NCBI GenBank assembly: GCA_003248565.1
Contig: QFOV01000067.1
Location: 1 to 13,888 of the forward strand
Length of the DNA: 13,888 bases
Origin: Stenotrophomonas sp.
GTDB taxonomy: Bacteria > Pseudomonadota > Gammaproteobacteria > Xanthomonadales > Xanthomonadaceae
Direction of reading: 5' to 3'
Below, piece by piece: positions 7,333-13,515 of the stretch (the first letter of the stretch is position 1; each line of letters begins with the position of its first letter). Both the position numbers and the translations under genes were made by a program. The notes beneath the pieces are model-generated. The model saw only the letters and a list, made by a program, of their open reading frames with translations. It searched no databases and was not told where the DNA came from.

Positions 7333-9039
7333 ATGAGCACCCACTCCGTTGAGAACATCAAGGCCGACAGCAACCGCCTACGCGGCTCATTGCTGGAAAG
7401 CCTGGCCGACCCTGTCACCGGCGCCTTGCGCGAAGACGACCAGACCCTGATCAAGTACCACGGCAGCTACCAGCAGGACGACCGCGACGTGCGCGATGAG
7501 CGCCGCCGACAGAAGCTGGAGCCGGCCTACCAGTTCATGATCCGCACCCGCACCCCCGGCGGCGTGATCAGCCCCGAGCAGTGGCTGAAACTGGACAGCA
7601 TCGCCACCCGTTACGGCAACCATTCGCTGCGCATCACCACCCGCCAGGCGTTCCAGTTCCATGGCGTGATCAAGCGCGAGCTGAAGGCGACCATGCAGGC
7701 GATCAATGCCGCGTTGATCGACACCTTGGCCGCCTGCGGTGACGTCAACCGCAACGTCCTGGTTGCCGCCAATCCGCTGCTGTCCAGCGCACACGCCACG
7801 CTGTATGCAGACGCTGCGCGCACTTCCGAGCACCTGTTGCCCAATACCCGCGCCTATTACGAAATCTGGCTGGACGAAGAGCGCGTGGCCGGCAGCGGCG
7901 CCGAGGAAGAGCCGATCTACGGCGAGCGCTACCTGCCGCGCAAGTTCAAGATCGGCTTTGCACTGCCGCCGCTCAACGACGTCGACGTCTATGCCAATGA
8001 CCTGGGCTTCATCGGCGTGCTTGATGCCAACGGCGAACTGCTCGGCTATGACGTGACCATCGGCGGCGGCATGGGCGCCACCCACGGCGATGCCGAAACC
8101 TATCCGCGCATCGCCAACAACGTCGGCTTCGTTCCGCGCGAAGCACTGCTCGATGTCGCCACCGCCACCGTCACCACCCAGCGCGACCTGGGCAACCGTG
8201 AACTGCGCAAGCGTGCGCGCTTCAAGTACACCATCGACGACCACGGCCTGGACACGGTCGTGGCCGAGATCGAGCGCCGCGCCGGCATCCGCTTCGCACC
8301 ATCGCGTGCGCAGGCGTTCGCCCACAATGGCGACCGCTATGGCTGGGTTGAAGGCGACGACGGCCGCTGGCACCTGACCCTGTCGCTGCAGGCCGGGCGC
8401 ATCGCCGATGTGGCCGGTGCCCCGCACCTGACCGCCCTGCGCGAAATCGCCCGCATCCTCGACGGCGAGTTCCGCATGACCGGCAACCAGAACCTGGTCA
8501 TCGCCGGCGTGCCTGCCGCCCAGCGCGCGCAGATCGATGCGATCGTGCAAAACGCGGGACTGGACATCGGCAACCGCGCCCCGACCGCACTGGCGCGCGC
8601 CGCCATGGCCTGCGTCGCCCTGCCCACCTGCGGCCTGGCGATGGCCGAAGCCGAGCGTTACCTGCCCGAGTTCAGTGCCAAGCTGCAGCCGCTGCTGGAA
8701 CAGCATCAGCTCACCGACGCACCGATCCTGCTGCGCATCTCCGGCTGCCCGAATGGCTGCTCGCGTCCCTACCTGGGCGAGATCGCCCTGGTCGGCAAGG
8801 CACCCGGCCGCTACAACCTGATGCTGGGCGCCGATCACCGCGGCCAACGCCTCAACACGCTGTACCGCGAGAACATCACCGAGCCGGAAATCCTCGACGC
8901 ACTTGCGCCACTGTTTGCCCGCTATTCCGGTGAGCGCGATGGCAGCGAAGGCTTCGGTGACTTCCTGCACCGGGCCGGCATCGTCGCCCTTCCTCCCTAC
9001 CCCACCCACCGCCAGATATCCGTGGAACTGCAAGCATGA
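7333..9039 (+). CDS. cysI: Assimilatory sulfite reductase hemoprotein subunit CysI
   Basis: A 568-residue siroheme/[4Fe-4S] subunit that reduces sulfite to sulfide with electrons from CysJ. The length matches E. coli CysI (570). The cluster ligands are in the expected CX5C...CX3C order: Cys427 and Cys433 in ACVALPTCGLAMAEAERYLP, Cys472 and Cys476 in RISGCPNGCSRPYLGE. Cys476 should bridge to the siroheme. Substrate-site elements are intact: ITTRQAFQFHGV (101-112), DVNRN with Arg140, and RKFKIGF (203-209) with the two lysines Lys204 and Lys206. The first half also has GGGMGATHGD (244-253), typical of the family. The ribosome binding site is weak (GAAAAGA directly before the ATG). It follows cysJ by 82 bases and overlaps cysH by four bases. 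Confidence 0.98.
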   Translation: MSTHSVENIKADSNRLRGSLLESLADPVTGALREDDQTLIKYHGSYQQDDRDVRDERRRQKLEPAYQFMIRTRTPGGVISPEQWLKLDSIATRYGNHSLRITTRQAFQFHGVIKRELKATMQAINAALIDTLAACGDVNRNVLVAANPLLSSAHATLYADAARTSEHLLPNTRAYYEIWLDEERVAGSGAEEEPIYGERYLPRKFKIGFALPPLNDVDVYANDLGFIGVLDANGELLGYDVTIGGGMGATHGDAETYPRIANNVGFVPREALLDVATATVTTQRDLGNRELRKRARFKYTIDDHGLDTVVAEIERRAGIRFAPSRAQAFAHNGDRYGWVEGDDGRWHLTLSLQAGRIADVAGAPHLTALREIARILDGEFRMTGNQNLVIAGVPAAQRAQIDAIVQNAGLDIGNRAPTALARAAMACVALPTCGLAMAEAERYLPEFSAKLQPLLEQHQLTDAPILLRISGCPNGCSRPYLGEIALVGKAPGRYNLMLGADHRGQRLNTLYRENITEPEILDALAPLFARYSGERDGSEGFGDFLHRAGIVALPPYPTHRQISVELQA

Positions 9040-9767
9040 GCGCCCTGCCCAAGACCTCTCACAACCCGTCGGTACCCCTGCCTGACGACCTGGGCCCGCT
9101 CAATACCCTGCTCGATTCGATGGATGCGCAGCAACGCGTGGAATGGGCACTGCAGAACGCGCCCGGCGCGCATGTGCTGTCGTCGAGTTTCGGCGCGCAG
9201 TCGGCGGTGACCCTGCACCTGCTCAGCAGCCAGCGCCCGGACATTCCGGTGATCCTGATCGACACCGGCTATCTGTTCCCGGAGACCTACCGCTTCGCCG
9301 ACGAACTGACCGACAGGCTCAAGCTCAACCTCAAGGTCTACCGCCCGCAGGTGAGCCGCGCCTGGATGGAAGCACGCCATGGCCGCCTGTGGGAACAAGG
9401 CGTAGTCGGCATCGAGCAGTACAACAACCTGCGCAAGGTCGAGCCGATGAAGCGCGCCCTGGATGACCTGCAGGTGGGCACCTGGTTCACCGGCCTGCGC
9501 CGCAGCCAGTCGGCAAGTCGCGCCAACACGCCGGTGCTGCAGCGCCGTGGCGAACGCTTCAAGGTCAACCCGATCGCCGATTGGAGCGATCGCGACGTGT
9601 GGAAATACCTGCAGGAGCACAAGCTGCCCTACCACCCGCTGTGGGAACAGGGCTACGTCTCCATCGGCGACTACCACACCACCCGCCGCTGGGAAGCGGG
9701 CATGCGCGAAGAAGACACCCGCTTCTTCGGCCTGAAGCGCGAATGCGGTCTGCACGAAGAGATTTGA
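9036..9767 (+). CDS. cysH: Phosphoadenosine phosphosulfate (PAPS) reductase CysH
   Basis: A 243-residue thioredoxin- or glutaredoxin-dependent reductase that converts PAPS to sulfite and PAP in the cytoplasm. Seen motifs are SSSFGAQSAVTLHL (PP-loop-like nucleotide binding), DTGYLFPETYRFADEL, TWFTGLRRSQSASR, NPIADWSDRDVWKYL and the C-terminal catalytic KRECGLHEEI. Its only cysteine is Cys237 in that last motif. APS-type reductases need two further cysteine pairs for an Fe-S cluster, and these are absent, so it should be the PAPS-specific form. That agrees with the APS kinase domain of CysNC in the same locus. The start ATG overlaps the cysI stop (ATGA, 9036-9039), pointing to translational coupling. 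It is the last gene of cysJIH. Confidence 0.97.
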   Translation: MSALPKTSHNPSVPLPDDLGPLNTLLDSMDAQQRVEWALQNAPGAHVLSSSFGAQSAVTLHLLSSQRPDIPVILIDTGYLFPETYRFADELTDRLKLNLKVYRPQVSRAWMEARHGRLWEQGVVGIEQYNNLRKVEPMKRALDDLQVGTWFTGLRRSQSASRANTPVLQRRGERFKVNPIADWSDRDVWKYLQEHKLPYHPLWEQGYVSIGDYHTTRRWEAGMREEDTRFFGLKRECGLHEEI

Positions 9768-9791
9768 GCCAATGTTGCGCGACTCACAGGT

Positions 9792-9820
9792 TTGTGGGAG
9801 CGGCGTAAGCCGCGAAGCCA
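9792..9820 (+). repeat. REP-family palindrome, copy 3 (left member of an inverted pair)
   Basis: A forward copy with a GCGGC/GCCGC stem and a GTAA loop, 24 bases after the cysH stop. It faces copy 4 across 41 bases, so the two can pair into one long hairpin in the gap between the convergent cysH and copper-receptor genes. That position suits a bidirectional transcription or mRNA-decay barrier. Confidence 0.87.
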
Positions 9821-9861
9821 CTGCTGCATCCGGGCATGTGTGTAATTCGATCTGGATATTC

Positions 9862-9889
9862 AGCTTCGCGGCTCACGCCGCTCCCACAA
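9862..9889 (-). repeat. REP-family palindrome, copy 4 (right member of an inverted pair)
   Basis: A reverse copy with the same stem; the loop read on the minus strand is GTGA, the only such variant here. With copy 3 it makes a two-unit, head-to-head arrangement like the BIMEs of enterobacteria. Confidence 0.87.
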
Positions 9890-9910
9890 CAGCACTACAA
9901 CAATCTCGAC

Positions 9911-9931
9911 GCCCGCCTCAACGAGGCGGGC
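9911..9931 (-). terminator. Terminator-like hairpin after the copper receptor gene
   Basis: A perfect 8-base stem, GCCCGCCT (9911-9918) and AGGCGGGC (9924-9931), with a 5-base loop, lies nine bases past the stop of the leftward receptor gene. The stem is very GC-rich. No proper T-run follows on the minus strand, so it is a hairpin terminator candidate rather than a textbook one. Confidence 0.6.
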
Positions 9932-9940
9932 CTCCTCGCT

Positions 9941-12001
9941 TCAATACCGGTAATCCAGCTTCAACCAGAACGAGCGCCCCGGCTCATTGATCCGCACCGG
10001 ATCAGCAGGAAACCCGAAATCCGCGCTACCGGCCAGATTCAGGTGTTCGGCATAGGCGCGGTCGAACAGATTGTCCACGCCCACACTGGCACGCAGCCCG
10101 TCATTGATCCGATAGGCGCCATTGAGTGACAAGGTCGCAAAGCCCGCGCTTGGGCCCAGGTCCCGCGCCACCACATTGCCCTCATCCTGTGCCACCCGGC
10201 TCTGCCGGCTGACCGCGCGCAACAAGGCCCCCACCGACCAGCGCGACTGTTCATAGGAGGCAGAGAAGCGCCCCTCCAACGGTGGAATCTGCGGCAATGG
10301 CCGGTTTTCGCTGCGGTTCTCGCCCCAGGCGTAAGCCAGCGTGCTGCCAAGCTTCCATGCCTGCGTCGGCCGCCATTCCAAGCCCGCCTCGGCCCCGGCG
10401 ATGCGCGCATCCACATTGCGGGCCTGGGTGCTGCTGCCCATCATTCCGCCGCTGCGGTACTGGAACAGAATGTAGTCCTGCAGGCGACCGGCATACGCCG
10501 ACACCCAGGCATCGACCTTCTCGCTGCGGAACTGCAGGCCCAGATCCAACTGTGTGGTCTGTTCCGGCGTCACGCCCGAGAACGCATTGACGCTGCCGAC
10601 CGGCCCGGCATTGGCCGAGAACAACTCCCAGTAATCCGGCATGCGCTCGCTGTGTCCGATACCTGCGTACCAGGTCCAGGCCTGGCCATGATCACGCTCA
10701 TAGCGCACGAAGCCACTGCCGAGATCCTCCTGACGCTGTTGCCCCGCAGTTGGATTCGGCATGCTCATCATGCCGGTGGTCGCGCGTCGGTCCTTGACCG
10801 TCGCCTTGTCCAGGCGCAGGCCGCTGATCCAGCGCTGTGGCGTGCCTTCGCCCAGGGTCAGCTCAGTGAACACACCCTGGCTGCTGAAGTCGGCATCACG
10901 CTTCCACGCCGACTGCTGCCAGGTATTGCGTCCCATGCCATTGCGGCTGCGATGGCGGCTGTCCTGCGCATCGAAGCCGGCGACGACTGCCACCTCCTGC
11001 CAGCGCCATTCGCTGCTGACACGGCCACCGGTGGTGCGCCGCTCAACATTCGAGGCCATCGGCATCGGCATGCTGCTGGCCGGGTTCGGCGTGCGCAGCG
11101 TGTAGTTGTCCATCAGATGATCTGCGTTGTTGTAATACAGATTGGCCTGCAACTTGTCCCAGGCGCCGGGCAGATTGTCGCGCTCGAAGCGCAGGCCATA
11201 ACTGTCGCGCTTGAACGCGGCGCCATCCATGCCACGGCCGGCATAGCGCGCAATCGCATCGCCCGTACCGGCTGTGAGTTCCACAACCGTGTCAGCATCC
11301 GGCGTCCAGCCGATGGCCGCATCGGCGTTCCACTTGCGCCACCGCGAAGGCACCACGTCGCCATTGCCGTCGCGGTAGTCGTCGGACTCGGAACGGTTGC
11401 CGTTGACCCGCACATATCCGGGCGTGCTGCCGAACGTGGCATCGAGCATCTGGTCGTTGCGGTTGTTGGATCCGCCCAGTGCACTGGCTTTCAGCTCCAT
11501 GCCAGGGCTGTCAAAGCGCGGCGTCTCCCGTTCGAAGCGTACCGTTCCAGCTGAAGCACCCGCGCCCCAACGCACGCTTTGTGGTCCCTTGATGACGGTC
11601 AAGCGGTCATAGGTTTCCGGCGCGATATACGACAGCGGATTGTCCATGCGTGACGGGCAGGCACCGATGAGGTTGCCGTCGTTGCTCAGAATGTTCAGTC
11701 GCGAGCCGGACATGCCGCGCAGTGCCGGGTCGCCATTGGTGCCGCCGTTACGGATCGCCGAGAAACCCGGCACGGTCTTCAGGTAGTCGGCGCCGTCACT
11801 GGCCGGTACCGGTTGCCGTGGCAGGCGCGGATCGGTGACCCATTGCAGCGGCGAAGAGGGTGCCGCGGCGGTAACCACCAGTGTGTCCAGGGTCTGGGTC
11901 AGATCACGCTCGCCGGCATGGCCGACATGGGGGAACAGCGCCAAGCAGACGCAGACAGACAGGCATGCCGGAGCACCCGGCATACGGGAAAGGGATTTCA
12001 T
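9941..12001 (-). CDS. oprC: TonB-dependent outer-membrane copper receptor, OprC/NosA family
   Basis: A 686-residue TonB-dependent transporter. A signal peptide (about residues 1-29, ending VGHA) precedes a TonB-box-like LDTLVVTA (near 38-45), a plug domain and a 22-strand-type barrel ending in WLKLDYRY. The plug contains ALRGMSGSRLNIL and GPQSVRWGAGASAGTVRFER, typical of the TonB-copper family. In P. aeruginosa OprC copper is bound by a CxxxM pair in the plug and an HxM pair in the barrel. Here GACPSRMDNP supplies Cys115 and Met119, and NADHLMDNY supplies His295 and Met297. Met-rich loops are also visible (SSMPMPMASN, GMMSMPNP, GGMMGSS). The frame opens further up to a GTG at 12049, but the ATG at 12001 has GGAG six bases upstream and starts the signal peptide. 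It lies 68 bases after the DUF2946 gene and is probably co-transcribed with it. Confidence 0.88.
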   Translation of the reverse strand: MKSLSRMPGAPACLSVCVCLALFPHVGHAGERDLTQTLDTLVVTAAAPSSPLQWVTDPRLPRQPVPASDGADYLKTVPGFSAIRNGGTNGDPALRGMSGSRLNILSNDGNLIGACPSRMDNPLSYIAPETYDRLTVIKGPQSVRWGAGASAGTVRFERETPRFDSPGMELKASALGGSNNRNDQMLDATFGSTPGYVRVNGNRSESDDYRDGNGDVVPSRWRKWNADAAIGWTPDADTVVELTAGTGDAIARYAGRGMDGAAFKRDSYGLRFERDNLPGAWDKLQANLYYNNADHLMDNYTLRTPNPASSMPMPMASNVERRTTGGRVSSEWRWQEVAVVAGFDAQDSRHRSRNGMGRNTWQQSAWKRDADFSSQGVFTELTLGEGTPQRWISGLRLDKATVKDRRATTGMMSMPNPTAGQQRQEDLGSGFVRYERDHGQAWTWYAGIGHSERMPDYWELFSANAGPVGSVNAFSGVTPEQTTQLDLGLQFRSEKVDAWVSAYAGRLQDYILFQYRSGGMMGSSTQARNVDARIAGAEAGLEWRPTQAWKLGSTLAYAWGENRSENRPLPQIPPLEGRFSASYEQSRWSVGALLRAVSRQSRVAQDEGNVVARDLGPSAGFATLSLNGAYRINDGLRASVGVDNLFDRAYAEHLNLAGSADFGFPADPVRINEPGRSFWLKLDYRY

Positions 12002-12069
12002 TTGGTTCTCCAATACGACACGTCCGCGCACCGCCCAACGGCAGCGCACGGCAAACAGGAAAGGTGGCG

Positions 12070-12519
12070 TTATCTGGAGAGCATCGGCGGCCCGCGCGGC
12101 GGGTGCGCAGGCCAGCGCAGGCTGGCGCGAACAAGGGTCTTGCGGGGGGATTCAGGCGCCAGCCGATACAGCAACGGCGCCAGTACCAGGATCACCGCCA
12201 GCCAGGGCAGCAGGCGCGAGGCCATGGTGCAGTAGTCGCAGGCCTCACCGTGGGCAGCGTGGGGGTCGGCCGGCGGCGTTGGCTTCAGGGCGTTCGCCGC
12301 CAGCGCAGGGGCCGCATGCGACATGTGCTGCATGTCGTGATGCCCGGCGTGCGCATCGGCAGGCATTGGCATCGCTACTTCATGCGCAGCATGGCCCATT
12401 GCGCTCATCGGCAGCTGCTGCGATTGCAGCCAGCGGCTGACCACTGGCGCCACTGCCATCAGCAAGGCTGCGGCAAAGGCCAGCAGAAGCACAAAGGATT
12501 GGAAGCGAAACGAACGCAT
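12070..12519 (-). CDS. Small His/Met-rich membrane protein, DUF2946-like
   Basis: A 149-residue protein with an N-terminal signal anchor (MRSFRFQSFVLLLAFAAALLMAV), a His/Met-rich linker (GHAAHEVAMPMPADAHAGHHDMQHMSH, starting near residue 42), a CxxC motif (Cys94, Cys97 in HGEACDYCTM) and a second membrane helix (LLPWLAVILVLAPLLY, about 103-118). It ends in a Pro/Arg-rich tail. The layout (signal anchor, CxxC, helix) resembles DUF2946 proteins, which often sit beside TonB-dependent copper receptors; their biochemical role is not established. The His/Met clusters and CxxC could bind copper in the periplasm, which is inference. TAAAAT on the minus strand (12534-12529) resembles a -10 box only nine bases from the ATG and would give a very short leader; I see no matching -35 box. 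It is the first gene of the pair with the receptor. Confidence 0.8.
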   Translation of the reverse strand: MRSFRFQSFVLLLAFAAALLMAVAPVVSRWLQSQQLPMSAMGHAAHEVAMPMPADAHAGHHDMQHMSHAAPALAANALKPTPPADPHAAHGEACDYCTMASRLLPWLAVILVLAPLLYRLAPESPRKTLVRASLRWPAHPPRGPPMLSR

Positions 12520-12607
12520 GACCCGCGCATTTTATCGGCACGACAATGCCGACGTTGCCGCGCAAGGTGCGACCGTTTGCCGCACATACTGTTCACAGAC
12601 GCAGACC

Positions 12608-12630
12608 GTAGTGCCGAGCCATGCTCGGCA
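12608..12630 (+). repeat. SMAG-type (GTAG) REP palindrome, copy 2
   Basis: GTAG (12608-12611) is followed by GCCGAGC (12613-12619), a CAT loop and GCTCGGC (12623-12629). The stem and loop are identical to copy 1 at 2228; the single base between GTAG and the stem is T here and C there. It lies about 90 bases upstream of the DUF2946 gene, in the gap behind the hydrolase gene. Confidence 0.87.
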
Positions 12631-12665
12631 GAGGCTTTCCCGGCAATGCATCACCCACGCAGCGT

Positions 12666-12693
12666 TTGTAGGAGCGGCGCAAGCCGCGAAGCT
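12666..12693 (+). repeat. REP-family palindrome, copy 5 (left member of an inverted pair)
   Basis: A forward copy with a GCAA loop and one change at its start (TTGTAGGAG instead of TTGTGGGAG). Its right end runs on as GAAGCTGATG (12688-12697), which is exactly inverted at 12735-12744. The pairing with copy 6 therefore extends past the repeat itself. Confidence 0.87.
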
Positions 12694-12738
12694 GATGTCA
12701 ATGAAATCGCCAAATAACCCGAAATCCGACGGACCATC

Positions 12739-12766
12739 AGCTTCGCGGCTTACGCCGCTCCCACAA
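12739..12766 (-). repeat. REP-family palindrome, copy 6 (right member of an inverted pair)
   Basis: A reverse copy with a GTAA loop on the minus strand, 27 bases past the stop of the leftward hydrolase gene. Together with copy 5 it can form a long hairpin at the 3' end of the cysB-hydrolase transcript. No other terminator is visible there. Confidence 0.87.
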
Positions 12767-12793
12767 GATTGGTCACGCTCCAAGGGTAAAGCG

Positions 12794-13501
12794 TCAACGG
12801 AGTCTGGCCGACTGCAGGCCTTCAACGAAATCACGCACAGCCCTCGCCGCCAGTGAAGGACATGCCTGCAGGAGGAGATGGGGACCTGCAATACTCCTGA
12901 CGGTCGCATGCCTGATCGTCGACAGAATGAGCTCACCGGCACCCGGCATGATGAGGCGATCACCCTCTGCTCGCAGATACAACACCGGCAACGTGACGCG
13001 TGTCAGCAATGCCGATACATCCGCCTGCATTGCAAGCGCCGCACGTTGCCGCAACACAGCTGGGTGCACTTCAAGCAAGGCCCGTTCGAGCGCAACGTTC
13101 AATGCCGGGGTTGCCCAGCGACCCAGCAACCACCAGGACAGCAAGGCCAGCGGCAACGCGCGGACAGGCGCAAAACGTGTCAGCGGTGCCAGTGGCGAGA
13201 AGAAGGGCAGCGGCGTGCGTGCGAAGGTTGTGGACAGCACCACGCCAACAAGATTGGCCGGTGGGTCAGCTGCGATCGACAGTGCTATCGGACCGGAAAA
13301 GGATTCACCCAACAGCACGAAAGGAACATCGCGGGGCAACCCAGCCCTGACCAGCACCTCCAGCGCCGCATAGTCCAACGCCTTATCCGGCGGATAGCGC
13401 AGCACCGTCACCGGCCCAAACACATCACCCAAGCAGGCGACAAACTGTGCATGCAGTGCCGCTGTCCCATCGAGACCGGGCAGGATTACCAGTGCGGTCA
13501 C
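12794..13501 (-). CDS. Alpha/beta hydrolase of unknown substrate
   Basis: A 235-residue alpha/beta-hydrolase-fold protein, probably cytoplasmic. It begins VTALVILPGLDGTAALHAQF, a first strand and oxyanion-type loop. The nucleophile elbow is LLGESFSG with Ser67, where a Ser stands in place of the usual second Gly of GxSxG. The other likely triad members are Asp181 (RAEGDRLI) and His208 (AGPHLLLQ). A hydrophobic cap with several Trp/Leu residues (about 98-130) suggests a lipophilic substrate. The frame extends to a TTG at 13567, but that overlaps cysB. The GTG at 13501, 14 bases after the cysB stop, begins exactly where the fold begins and was chosen. The tight spacing suggests co-transcription with cysB. 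The substrate is unknown; esterase, thioesterase and lipase-like roles are all possible. Confidence 0.82.
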   Translation of the reverse strand: MTALVILPGLDGTAALHAQFVACLGDVFGPVTVLRYPPDKALDYAALEVLVRAGLPRDVPFVLLGESFSGPIALSIAADPPANLVGVVLSTTFARTPLPFFSPLAPLTRFAPVRALPLALLSWWLLGRWATPALNVALERALLEVHPAVLRQRAALAMQADVSALLTRVTLPVLYLRAEGDRLIMPGAGELILSTIRHATVRSIAGPHLLLQACPSLAARAVRDFVEGLQSARLR

Positions 13502-13515
13502 CCAGCCCGTCTCAT

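Noticed and set aside
5379..7454. A 691-codon open frame on the minus strand opposite cysJ
   Set aside because: It is a GC-rich antisense shadow of cysJ. It covers the whole gene plus both flanks, shows no recognisable domain and is composed of residues expected from reversed codons.
7387..9033. A 548-codon open frame on the minus strand opposite cysI
   Set aside because: Antisense shadow of cysI, whose Fe-S and siroheme motifs are all intact in the other frame.
12002..12049. Upstream GTG start for the copper receptor
   Set aside because: It would put 16 extra, Arg-containing residues before a normal signal peptide, while ATG 12001 has a good GGAG ribosome binding site.
9792..12766. CRISPR-like spacing of the repeated ~28-base units
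   Set aside because: The units are REP palindromes in alternating orientation at irregular distances within gene gaps, without regular spacers or cas genes.
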